Origin: Chloroflexota bacterium
GTDB lineage: Bacteria; Chloroflexota; Anaerolineae; JAAYEA01
Length of the DNA stretch: 64,000 nt
Assembly: GCA_019873665.1 (NCBI GenBank)
Contig: JAIOAV010000006.1
Span: 35,235-99,234 of the forward strand
Direction: 5' to 3'
The notes under the pieces are model-generated. The model was given only the letters and a program-made list of their open reading frames with translations, was not told the DNA's origin and made no database searches. This document shows positions 6,851 through 15,059 of this stretch, piece by piece. A program made the position numbers and the translations under genes. The stretch's first letter is position 1. Every line of letters starts with the position of its first letter.

Positions 6851-9649
6851 ATGAGCCGCCTGCGATTTCGTCAACTGAGAGCCTCCCTGGTCGGGGTGGG
6901 ATTGATCCTCCTGCTCCTGCTGTGCATCTGGCCCCTGGCCTGGCACCTGACCGCCCGTGCCGAGGACACCGACCCACCAAGTCTGCCGCGTGTGCCAGTG
7001 CGCCATATCCCAGATGCTCCGGACACCTATGTGCCGGGCAGGCTGGTCGTCAAGTTTCGCGATGAGCTGAGCGCAGCCAAACGGGCCGCCAGGCTTTCGC
7101 AACTGGGGTTGGCCTTAGGGAAGCACATCGCGGGCATAGATGTGGAGTTGGTAGATGTGCCAGCAGGACGGGAATTAGCCCTCGCCGCACAGTTGCGGCG
7201 CGATCCCACGGTGCTCTATGCCGAGCCTGACTATACCGTGTACGCCCTCAAAACGCCCAACGATACGTACTATGGCGAGTACCAGTGGAATATGCGTCGC
7301 ATTGGCATGGAGAACGCATGGAACGTTACCACAGGTGCGAGCAGCACAGTGATCGCCATCGTGGATAGCGGCGTGGATTTGACCCATCCAGATCTCGCCA
7401 GCAAGTTGTTGCCCGGGTACGACTTTGTGAATGGCGATAGCCAGCCGCAGGACGACGAAGGCCATGGCACACACGTGGCCGGCATCGCCGCCGCTCTCTC
7501 CAACAATGGCCTGGGCGTTGCCGGCGTTTCATGGGGCAGCAAGATCCTCCCGATCAAGGTGCTGGGCAGCAACGGATACGGCGAGTCCTCGGTAGTCGCC
7601 CAGGGGATATGGTGGGCAGCGGACCAGGGGGCGCAGATCATCAATCTGAGCCTGGGGAGCAACACCTACAGCAGCCTCCTCAAGAGCGCTGTGGACTATG
7701 CCTATAGCAGGGGATGCCTGATCGTGGCTGCGGCGGGCAACGAGTATCAGGAAGGCAATCTCCCATCTTATCCCGCTGCCTTTTCTCACGTTCTGGCAGT
7801 GGGAGCCGTCGGAGACCAGGACGAGCATGCCCGGTATAGCAACACAGGCGCGTACGTGGACATAGTGGCGCCAGGTGGCAATCCAACTAGCAATGCCGAT
7901 CCCGATTGGAATCACTGGATTCTGAGCACCCACTGGCGCGGCAGCGGCTATGAATATGCAGGGATCGTAGGCACATCGCAGGCAGCGCCGCATGTGGCCG
8001 GATTGGCGGCTCTAATCTGGTCTATCAACCCAATGCTCACAAACGACCAGGTCGAGGCACTGATCCTGACCACAGCAGTGGACTTGGGCAACACAGGCTG
8101 GGACGAGACCTTTGGCTGGGGACGCATCAATGCCGCCGCCGCGGTCACCAAAGCACAGCAGGGCGCACCCACGCCAACTCCTACGGCCACGCCACCCTGC
8201 GCCACCTTTTCCGCCATCGAGAGTCCTGCCGAAGGCGATACCGTATCCGGCGTTATGAATGTCATCGGCTGGGTGGCCGACTTTCAGAGCGCCTATGGCA
8301 CTGGCATCTGGGATGTGGAAGTATGGATGGACGGGCTGCGGCTGGGAAGGGCGACCTATGGCCTGTGGCGGCAGGACATCGCCAACCAGTGGGGGGCGCG
8401 CTTTGGCCCCTCTGGCTTTACCTTTGCCTGGGACACCCGTCTCGCCGCGGATGGGGCACACACACTGGCGATACGCGCTCTCAATTCTTGTGGCCAGTAC
8501 GTTTCCGCTCAGCGTAACCTGCGCATCCGCAACACCTGTCAGATCGCGCTCCACCTCGACTGGCCGCAACCGGATGCGATCCTGACGGGCGTCGTCGAGT
8601 TGCGCGGGTGGACAGTGGATCAGCTCAGCACAACTGGCACCGGCATTGACCAGGTGAGCCTGTGGCTGGATGGTCCACGCAATCAGGGCGTCAGATTAGG
8701 GGATGTTACCGCGTTTCTGCCGCGCCCCGATATCGGCGCCTTGCTCGGTGCCAATTTTCGCGATTGTGGCTTTGCATACCGCTGGTATTCGCCGCTCGTG
8801 CCGAACGGCACACACACGCTGTACGTTTATGCGCATTCGCCCCTCTGCGGCTGGTATGGCCCTCTCGCGCGCACTGTGCAGGTTCAGAACCCGGTACCGG
8901 ATCGGTATGTGCATATGCCGATCATTCTCAAGAATCGCATGACCAACCCGCCGACACCCACGCCAACGACGACCGCAACGGCAACGCCAACCGCTACCCG
9001 CACTATCACGCCCACCGCATCACCCACCGCCACGCCCCTTTACTTTGATAACTTTGACGATCCGAGCAGCGGCTGGCCGGTGATTGAGAACACACTGTAC
9101 CGCATGGGCTATTTGGCAGGCGAATACCAGATCCTGCTCAAGACGACCGTTTCTGCCGCGCCCACTCAGCGTATGTTCCAGTGCCGGGATTGCGCCGTCG
9201 AGGTGGATGGACGGCTGGCCTCCGCCGCCCGCGGTGACTATGGCATTGTCTTTGATATCCTGCCTTCGCCCGACCTTTACCTCTTTCGGGTGAACGCTAT
9301 CCAGGAGTATAGCCTCTTCAAGGTCTCAGGCGGCCAGACGTGGACGCCGCTGGTGAGTTGGACCGGCTCCCCCGCCATCCGCGCGGGGGGAGCGGTGAAC
9401 CGGCTGCGGCTGGCACATCTCGACGACCAGGTTGTGCTCTATGTCAACGGCCAGCGGCTGACGAGCGTGCGCGACCCTGCGCTCTATGGCTACATCCGCT
9501 TTGGGTTGGCTGCTGCCGCCTACAGCGAGCCCAATGTGGACGCGCGCTTTGATAACTTGGTGGTATATCCGGTCGGCAGCGACCTGAGCTTTTCCCGCGT
9601 CTCGCCTGAGGAGATGCCGGAGGTACGTGTCCTGCCGGTACCACACTAG
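6851..9649 (+). CDS. Secreted subtilisin-like serine protease (S8), multidomain
   Basis: A 932-residue exported protease. A signal peptide or anchor (residues 10-37) is followed by a fervidolysin-like inhibitory prodomain (about 58-130, VPGRLVVKFRDEL to LYAEPDYTVYA). The S8 domain has Asp172 (VDSGVDLTHPDL), His205 (GHGTHVAG), the oxyanion Asn297 (AAAGNE) and Ser376 (GTSQAAPHVAGLAAL); the motif has Q where most subtilases have M. After a TPTPTAT linker come two related Ig-like repeats (about 455-560 and 560-670), each with an IGWVAD/LRGWTVD-type strand and paired Cys. A longer Pro-Thr linker (about 690-740) leads to a C-terminal LamG/family-16-type domain (FDNFDDPSSGW). No clear ribosome binding site is visible; expression with the M50 gene is likely. 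Probable extracellular protein degradation. Confidence 0.93.
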   Translation: MSRLRFRQLRASLVGVGLILLLLLCIWPLAWHLTARAEDTDPPSLPRVPVRHIPDAPDTYVPGRLVVKFRDELSAAKRAARLSQLGLALGKHIAGIDVELVDVPAGRELALAAQLRRDPTVLYAEPDYTVYALKTPNDTYYGEYQWNMRRIGMENAWNVTTGASSTVIAIVDSGVDLTHPDLASKLLPGYDFVNGDSQPQDDEGHGTHVAGIAAALSNNGLGVAGVSWGSKILPIKVLGSNGYGESSVVAQGIWWAADQGAQIINLSLGSNTYSSLLKSAVDYAYSRGCLIVAAAGNEYQEGNLPSYPAAFSHVLAVGAVGDQDEHARYSNTGAYVDIVAPGGNPTSNADPDWNHWILSTHWRGSGYEYAGIVGTSQAAPHVAGLAALIWSINPMLTNDQVEALILTTAVDLGNTGWDETFGWGRINAAAAVTKAQQGAPTPTPTATPPCATFSAIESPAEGDTVSGVMNVIGWVADFQSAYGTGIWDVEVWMDGLRLGRATYGLWRQDIANQWGARFGPSGFTFAWDTRLAADGAHTLAIRALNSCGQYVSAQRNLRIRNTCQIALHLDWPQPDAILTGVVELRGWTVDQLSTTGTGIDQVSLWLDGPRNQGVRLGDVTAFLPRPDIGALLGANFRDCGFAYRWYSPLVPNGTHTLYVYAHSPLCGWYGPLARTVQVQNPVPDRYVHMPIILKNRMTNPPTPTPTTTATATPTATRTITPTASPTATPLYFDNFDDPSSGWPVIENTLYRMGYLAGEYQILLKTTVSAAPTQRMFQCRDCAVEVDGRLASAARGDYGIVFDILPSPDLYLFRVNAIQEYSLFKVSGGQTWTPLVSWTGSPAIRAGGAVNRLRLAHLDDQVVLYVNGQRLTSVRDPALYGYIRFGLAAAAYSEPNVDARFDNLVVYPVGSDLSFSRVSPEEMPEVRVLPVPH

Positions 9650-9678
9650 CCAACAACACAGCCTGTGGAGGCGAGAGC

Positions 9679-10695
9679 TTGACAGAACAGATCTTCCCCC
9701 TTGGCAAACTCGACATGGCCTTTCTCGCTGAGATGCTGAACCGCTACACGGACCCACACCCGCGAGTCGTCATCGGCGCGCAGGTCGGTGAGGATGCCGC
9801 CGTGATCGACTTTGGCGACCGTTATCTGGTGGCCAAGACGGACCCGATCACCTTTGCCACCGACCAGATCGGCTGGTACGCCGTACAGGTAAACGCGAAC
9901 GATCTGGCCACGATGGGCGCAACCCCGCGCTGGCTGCTCATCACGCTCTTGTTGCCCGAAGACCACACTACCAGATCGCTTGTGGAAGGCATCTTTCGCC
10001 AGGTGCACGAAGCATGCCACATGCTGGACATCGCTCTCGTCGGCGGGCACACCGAGGTCACATATGGGCTGGATCGGCCAATCGTGGTGGGCCAGCTCCT
10101 CGGCGAGGTTGACAAGGACAAGCTGGTAAGCACCAGAGGCGCGCAAGTGGGCGACGCCATCATCCTGGCCAAGGGGATTGCCATCGAGGGCACAGCGATC
10201 ATCGCGCGAGAGCGAGCAGATGACCTGCGACAGCGAGGCTACAGCCAGGAGTGGATCGAGCGCGCACAGCACATGCTTTTTGATCCCGGCATCAGCATCT
10301 TGCGCGAGGCGCGGCTGGCGGCAACCACCGGGTATGTACACGCCATGCACGATCCCACCGAAGGGGGACTGGCGACGGGGCTGCACGAGCTGGCGCGCGC
10401 CGCGGGGGTGGGGGTGCTAGTGGACGAAGCTGTGATTCCGGTATTGCCAGAATGCCAGGAGCTTTGCCGCGCCTATAACCTGGACCCGCTCGGCACAATC
10501 GCCTCTGGCGCGCTGCTCCTTACGGCAGCGGCGGACGCCGCGCCACGCCTGGTAGCCGCGCTCAAGGATGCGGGAACGATCGCGACGACGATCGGGCGTA
10601 TCATGCCCGCCGACGAAGGGATCAAGATAAAACGGCAGCACGGTATCGCTGATCTGCCCCGCTTCGATCAGGACGAGATCACGCGGCTTTTCTGA
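9679..10695 (+). CDS. AIR synthase-related protein (HypE/PurM-like ATP-binding fold)
   Basis: A 338-residue member of the PurM/ThiL/SelD/HypE superfamily. The N-terminal ATP-binding half contains VGEDAAVIDFGDRYLVAKTDPITFA and NANDLATMGATPRW; the C-terminal half contains MHDPTEGGLATGLHELARAAGVGV and the SGALLLTAA motif. HypE proper ends in a conserved Pro-Arg-Ile-Cys that is absent here. No other hyp genes are nearby, so a role in hydrogenase maturation is not supported. It starts at TTG 9679, 7 bases after GGAGG (9667-9671). Its last 17 bases overlap the 3' end of the convergent nucleotidyltransferase gene. Confidence 0.82.
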   Translation: MTEQIFPLGKLDMAFLAEMLNRYTDPHPRVVIGAQVGEDAAVIDFGDRYLVAKTDPITFATDQIGWYAVQVNANDLATMGATPRWLLITLLLPEDHTTRSLVEGIFRQVHEACHMLDIALVGGHTEVTYGLDRPIVVGQLLGEVDKDKLVSTRGAQVGDAIILAKGIAIEGTAIIARERADDLRQRGYSQEWIERAQHMLFDPGISILREARLAATTGYVHAMHDPTEGGLATGLHELARAAGVGVLVDEAVIPVLPECQELCRAYNLDPLGTIASGALLLTAAADAAPRLVAALKDAGTIATTIGRIMPADEGIKIKRQHGIADLPRFDQDEITRLF

Positions 10696-13369
10696 CCAAC
10701 TGCCTGATGAACTCCTCTTCCTCCTGCCGCGTGCGGACACGGCCCTCCAACACAGCATCTTGGAGTTGGGTCAGGATCTCTTTGTAGATCGGCCCTGGCT
10801 TCAGGCCGAGCTCTTTGAGGTATTCGCCGCCGAGCCGTGGCCGCACCCATCGCAGTCGCTGGTGATAGTGAACCAGGTGCTCGCGGACGACGGCGTCATC
10901 GCTGGCCACATATAGCAAGAAGAGCGCTTCTGGCGAGTATGGCCGCAGGAGATGATACAGTCGGATCGGCGTCAGCGCAGGATCACGCAATTCGTCTTGA
11001 TGGCCGACGAGCTCTTTGATCTCGCGCAATGGCCTGGTCAGGCGCTGGCGCATCTTGAGCCTGGCCAGCAATCCCTCAAGTTCTGCCGCGGTCATGTGGA
11101 ATGTCGCCACTCCCCAGTAAAGCTCTACAGGCGTTGGCTCTTCCTGGGCACGCTCCTCTTCCATCTCCCCCAGGCCATGCCCCGTAGGATATATGGCGGC
11201 CTGCTCCACTCGCGGCAAAGACAGCCGCCAAGCCGGCCATGATTCGCGCAACGCCGCGAATTTGGCCGCCAGCCAGTCGTTGTCGCGTAGCGCTGGGTGG
11301 ATATGGGATAGCACTTTGAGCTCTGCCAGGCGATGCCAGATCTTCTCCGGCTCGGCTTCATGAAACGCCAGATGCATTTCGCCCCGCAGCCGCTCACCGC
11401 TGACGCGGTCCAACATGCCAAGCGCGTCGTCTATCAGCTCTATAGTGCGCGGCTCGATGCGAAAGCCTAGGCGCTGCTCCAAACGAGCTGCGCGCAGCAT
11501 CCGTGTCGGATCGTCAATGAAGCTGAGATTGTGTAAAACGCGGATCAGGCCCTGCCGCAGATCCTTTTCTCCGCCGTAAAAGTCGAGCAGCTCGCCATAC
11601 CGATCACGATCCAGTCGGATAGCCATGGTATTGATGGTAAAGTCGCGACGATGCAGATCTTGCTTGATAGAGCTGCTCTCTACGGTCGGCAAAGCTGACG
11701 GCTGCTCATAGAATTCGGTGCGGGCAGTGGCGAGATCAAGCGACTCGGGCATGCTGGTGCCATGTGTCCCCTCCAGGATCACCTTGGCCGTACCAAAGCG
11801 GTCATGGCTGCGGACGCGTCCTCCCACTTGGCGCGCCAGGTGCCGCGCCACACGGACGGCATCGCCCTCGACCACGAGATCCAGGTCGGTGTTGGGTATT
11901 CCGAGCAACAGATCGCGCACAAAGCCTCCGACCACATAGAGCGAGTATCCCAGTGAGTTGGCGATATCACGCGCCTTGAGGATCAGGCTGAGGCGAGGTG
12001 CGGGCAGGATCGCTTCCATGCGCGCGATGAGATCTTGATCTCGGTAGGTCGGCGCTGGCGCATTCCAGAGCTTGATCAAGTCGGTGCGTGTTACGATCCC
12101 CAAGACCTGTCCATTCTCCACCACCGGAATCTGGCCGAGGTCGTGCTCCAGCATCATCTCCTGCACCTGGTTCACCGAGTCGTTCGGACGGACATGGATA
12201 TCGCCCTTGTGCATATACATAGAAATGGGGGTGTTTCCCAATTGATGATCGAGCGCACGTTCCATCTCCCGCCGCGTCAGGACGCCTACAAGCTTGCCAT
12301 GATCGAGCACCGGAAAACCCTCATGGCCATAGCGGCGCATGATCGCGTCCGCCTCCTTCACGGTCATATCCGGTTGCAGCGTATGCACGCCGAAGGACAT
12401 GATATCGCGCACCACAACGGGCGGGCGCACATGCGACTCTAGCAACTCCAGTAGCTGGGCTTTGACCGCGGCCAGATCAGTTTGATTCACGCGCGCGGCG
12501 GCAGCCTTGCTGTGGCCGCCGCCGCCAAAACGCCGGGCGATCTCTCCCACATCAATGGCATCCGTGCTGCTGCGTGCGATCAACTGCGCGCCGTCATCGA
12601 TCGCAAAGATCATGAAAGAGGCGTCCGGATCTAGCAGGTCATTGACCTTATGCACCGGAGTGGAAAGCTCCTCCACATAACCGGAGAGATAGATGGCCGC
12701 GATGAACACAGCATAGCCATGGAACTGGTACATTTCGCCCTTTTCCACCAGCTCCGCATAGATCGCCATCTGCTCCTCGCTGAGCGGCTGGCGGAGGTAC
12801 TCGTCCATCAGCGACAGCACGCGCGACCGCTCCGGGGGCGGGACTTGCTCCAGCAGCCATGCGGCCGCGTAGATATCGCGCGGAGTTGTCGTGTTATATG
12901 TGAGCGAGCCGGTATCCTCATAGAGGCCAAGGAGCAACAAAGACGCCTCGACGATTCGCAGTGGGATATGCTTCTCGCGAATCCCTTCCAGCAACAACGT
13001 GGTCGTCGCGCCAAGCGGCTCGCCGTGATATGAGCTTCCTGGAGCTAGCGTCTGATCTAACGGATGATGATCAATGATTTGCAGCGGCGTTTTCTTGGAC
13101 ATTCCTTTGACAGGGACCGCCGACTGCGTATCCACTAGGATGGCCTTGTCCACTGTGCGTCGCGGCAGATCCTCACGCCGCACAAAGGGCAGTTCGCCAC
13201 CATAGATCGTGAGAAACGCACGCAAATTGCGGTTCATGCGCAGCGGCAGCACCGGCACCGCGTCAGGGAAGAGCTTGGCCGCTGCCAAAAGGGAGGCTAA
13301 TGCATCGAAATCGGTATTCTCGTGCGTCAGGATGACTGTGAAGGCATCCCTGTTTGCTTTCTTGGCCAC
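10679..13369 (-). CDS. DHH-CBS-type tRNA nucleotidyltransferase (CCA- or A-adding enzyme)
   Basis: An 896-residue fusion. Residues 1-310 form a DHH/DHHA1 phosphoesterase with HENTDFDA, VDTQ, IIDHHPLD and GGGGHSKAAAARV. Residues 318-435 hold two CBS domains (VVRDIMSFGVHTL; MYMHKGDIHV). From about 450 comes a class II poly(A)-polymerase-type nucleotidyltransferase with VVGGFVRDLLLG and the catalytic NTDLDLVVEG, followed by the RNA-binding region (RRDFTINTMAIRL, DDPTRMLRAARLEQRLGF). Such fusions act as A-adding or CCA-adding enzymes in Aquifex-like and other deep lineages. None of the four tRNA genes here encodes CCA, so a 3'-end enzyme is required. The gene starts at GTG 13369; an extended -10 lies just upstream. 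Whether it adds A only or CCA cannot be told from sequence. Confidence 0.92.
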   Translation of the reverse strand: MAKKANRDAFTVILTHENTDFDALASLLAAAKLFPDAVPVLPLRMNRNLRAFLTIYGGELPFVRREDLPRRTVDKAILVDTQSAVPVKGMSKKTPLQIIDHHPLDQTLAPGSSYHGEPLGATTTLLLEGIREKHIPLRIVEASLLLLGLYEDTGSLTYNTTTPRDIYAAAWLLEQVPPPERSRVLSLMDEYLRQPLSEEQMAIYAELVEKGEMYQFHGYAVFIAAIYLSGYVEELSTPVHKVNDLLDPDASFMIFAIDDGAQLIARSSTDAIDVGEIARRFGGGGHSKAAAARVNQTDLAAVKAQLLELLESHVRPPVVVRDIMSFGVHTLQPDMTVKEADAIMRRYGHEGFPVLDHGKLVGVLTRREMERALDHQLGNTPISMYMHKGDIHVRPNDSVNQVQEMMLEHDLGQIPVVENGQVLGIVTRTDLIKLWNAPAPTYRDQDLIARMEAILPAPRLSLILKARDIANSLGYSLYVVGGFVRDLLLGIPNTDLDLVVEGDAVRVARHLARQVGGRVRSHDRFGTAKVILEGTHGTSMPESLDLATARTEFYEQPSALPTVESSSIKQDLHRRDFTINTMAIRLDRDRYGELLDFYGGEKDLRQGLIRVLHNLSFIDDPTRMLRAARLEQRLGFRIEPRTIELIDDALGMLDRVSGERLRGEMHLAFHEAEPEKIWHRLAELKVLSHIHPALRDNDWLAAKFAALRESWPAWRLSLPRVEQAAIYPTGHGLGEMEEERAQEEPTPVELYWGVATFHMTAAELEGLLARLKMRQRLTRPLREIKELVGHQDELRDPALTPIRLYHLLRPYSPEALFLLYVASDDAVVREHLVHYHQRLRWVRPRLGGEYLKELGLKPGPIYKEILTQLQDAVLEGRVRTRQEEEEFIRQLVRKAA

Positions 13370-13399
13370 AGAACCTGTTCCCTCTCACATAATTAAGCG

Positions 13400-13408
13400 A
13401 TTATAACA
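13400..13408 (-). promoter_or_regulatory. Extended -10 element of the nucleotidyltransferase gene
   Basis: On the minus strand TGT-TATAAT (13408-13400), 30 bases before the GTG start; no good -35 is seen at the usual distance. Confidence 0.55.
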
Positions 13409-13491
13409 TACAAAAGCGCAGGCGGCCATTTCCCCATCTCCATCGCAGACATTTGCCCGGTAGAGCCACACATGATTCGACGCGCAGGCTC

Positions 13492-13520
13492 TTGACAATT
13501 GAGTTAATATATACTATCCT
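13492..13520 (+). promoter_or_regulatory. Promoter of the MBL-fold hydrolase gene
   Basis: -35 TTGACA (13492-13497, consensus), 17-base spacer, -10 TATCCT (13515-13520). Predicted start near 13527, just before the ribosome binding site GGAGGAGG. Confidence 0.72.
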
Positions 13521-13547
13521 CACAGACAGATTCCGGAGGAGGCGGTT

Positions 13548-14387
13548 ATGCGCCGAGAGCGTATCGCGGACGACATTTATGTCTTTATCAGCGAACGGTA
13601 TGCACAAGTGACGATGGGAGCCATCCTGACCGAACAGGGCGCGATCGTCATTGACACATTTCCCTTTCCGCAGGAGACCAGCGAGGTGCTGGACTTTATC
13701 CAGCACCTCGCGACACAGGGCGTGCGTTATGTCATCAACACCCACTATCATGCCGATCATACCTACGGCAACTATCTCTTTGCTGACGCGGAGATCATCG
13801 CGCATCGTCTGACACGGAAGGCGCTGGCGCGGCTGGGCCCGGAGAACCTGGCCAAGGCCAAGCAAGAGACCAACGAGCTGGCCGATGTGCAGCTTCGCCT
13901 GCCCGACATCACTTTCGAGTCGGAGCTGTACATACATCTCGGAGCGCGCACACTTCATCTGATGCACACTCCCGGCCATACAGAGGACTCGATCGTCGTC
14001 ATGGTGGAAGGGGACAAGATCCTCTTCACCGGCGATATCGTCATGCCGGTGCCATACATCGTCTGGGGCGATCGGCTCAAGTCGGTGAAGGCATTGCAGT
14101 TTGTCCAAGACCTCAAGCCGGAGAATATCGTGCAGGGACACGGCGACATCCTGTTGCGCGGCGAGCTGCGTCAGGATATCGAGGACAGTATCTGCTATCT
14201 GAACAGCATCTACGAGCGGGTGAAAAAGCTCGTTGACAGCAACGCGCCAGAAAGCAGGTTGGCGCAGATTGACATCGAGACGTGTGGCAAATCGCGCATC
14301 CCGCTAGATGGCCTGGTGCGCCAACTACACCAGGCAAACCTCCTGTATCTCTACCGCAAGCTCAAGGCAGAGAAGAAGCGAAACTGA
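13548..14387 (+). CDS. MBL-fold metallo-hydrolase
   Basis: A 279-residue metallo-beta-lactamase-fold protein. The HxHxDH metal motif is HYHADH (about residues 66-71). The later ligands lie in HTPGHTEDSIVVM (H), FTGDIV (D) and the C-terminal VQGHGDILLRG (H), so a complete dinuclear site is present. The order and spacing fit the general hydrolase group (glyoxalase II/SoxH/quinoprotein-relay-like) rather than true beta-lactamases. The flavodiiron Fe ligand set is not evident and no flavodoxin domain follows. Strong GGAGGAGG ribosome binding site, own promoter, and a terminator right after the gene: a monocistronic unit. The substrate is unknown. Confidence 0.88.
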   Translation: MRRERIADDIYVFISERYAQVTMGAILTEQGAIVIDTFPFPQETSEVLDFIQHLATQGVRYVINTHYHADHTYGNYLFADAEIIAHRLTRKALARLGPENLAKAKQETNELADVQLRLPDITFESELYIHLGARTLHLMHTPGHTEDSIVVMVEGDKILFTGDIVMPVPYIVWGDRLKSVKALQFVQDLKPENIVQGHGDILLRGELRQDIEDSICYLNSIYERVKKLVDSNAPESRLAQIDIETCGKSRIPLDGLVRQLHQANLLYLYRKLKAEKKRN

Positions 14388-14399
14388 TCCCCCGCGATC

Positions 14400-14433
14400 G
14401 CGAAAAGGGCCGCCCCAAGGCGGCCCTTTTCGC
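14400..14433. terminator. Bidirectional terminator between convergent genes
   Basis: A perfect 15-bp stem (14400-14414 with 14419-14433), CCAA loop, A-tract on the left arm and T-tract on the right arm, so it can end transcription of the MBL gene (plus) and of the GNAT gene (minus). Confidence 0.9.
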
Positions 14434-14451
14434 TGCACAAGAGAAGCCAGC

Positions 14452-14889
14452 TCAATCCTGTCTCTCGCGACTTCCCATAATGACCCGCTCGATCGGATGG
14501 GCAAACATGATCCGCGTCGTCAGCCGGAAGGAGAGCCGCTTCCAGAAATCCAGATTGTCACCCGGAACCGTTACCGAGACATTCGTTGCGCCCATCGCCT
14601 GAAAGCGGCGCGCCGTTTCCCGTACCAGCGCAGTGCCGATGCCTCTACGCTGGTAATCGGGATGCACGGAGACGATGTGGATCAGCGCCTTGGAGCCATC
14701 ATAGACGCCTCGGCTCATCCCCACGGGCTTGCCATCCTCCTCAGCGACGAGGAAGACAGCCGCAGGGCACTTGTGCACGCGCAACATGGCCTCCGGCCCT
14801 TCGGTCAAGGGGTCGCCATATTGCAGGTTCGCCTTCAGAATCTCGACCAACGCGGTGCAATCCTCTGGGGTGAAATCCCGAATTAGCAT
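14452..14889 (-). CDS. GNAT-family N-acetyltransferase
   Basis: A 145-residue acetyl-CoA-dependent acyltransferase of the GNAT fold. The acetyl-CoA pyrophosphate loop is HPDYQRRGIGTALV (motif A, R/QxxGxG/A); motif B is GDNLDFWKRLSF. The start is placed at ATG 14889, 5 bases after AGGAGAG; the frame opens 30 bases earlier but without a ribosome binding site. It has its own consensus-like promoter at 14963-14991. RimI-like or small-molecule substrates are both possible; none can be assigned. Confidence 0.88.
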   Translation of the reverse strand: MLIRDFTPEDCTALVEILKANLQYGDPLTEGPEAMLRVHKCPAAVFLVAEEDGKPVGMSRGVYDGSKALIHIVSVHPDYQRRGIGTALVRETARRFQAMGATNVSVTVPGDNLDFWKRLSFRLTTRIMFAHPIERVIMGSRERQD

Positions 14890-14962
14890 CTTGCTCTCCT
14901 GCCGCAGCCCACTCAACACGCGCCCGATACCTCACTGGAGAGGATATGCCTCCATGTACGAT

Positions 14963-14991
14963 ATTCTACATACAGGGCAACGCGCTGTCAA
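14963..14991 (-). promoter_or_regulatory. Promoter of the GNAT gene
   Basis: On the minus strand, consensus -35 TTGACA (14991-14986), 17-base spacer ending in TG, -10 TAGAAT (14968-14963). Leader of about 65 bases. Confidence 0.8.
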
Positions 14992-15059
14992 GACGAACGG
15001 CAGGAGCGCGATTACCGCCTACAGGTAGAGCTCGCCCAGGGCACACCCCTACCTGGAGC

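Noticed and set aside
8164..9040. Pro-Thr codon repeats in the subtilase gene that resemble a tandem repeat array
   Set aside because: They are in frame and encode flexible linkers between domains; no spacers, so not a CRISPR array.
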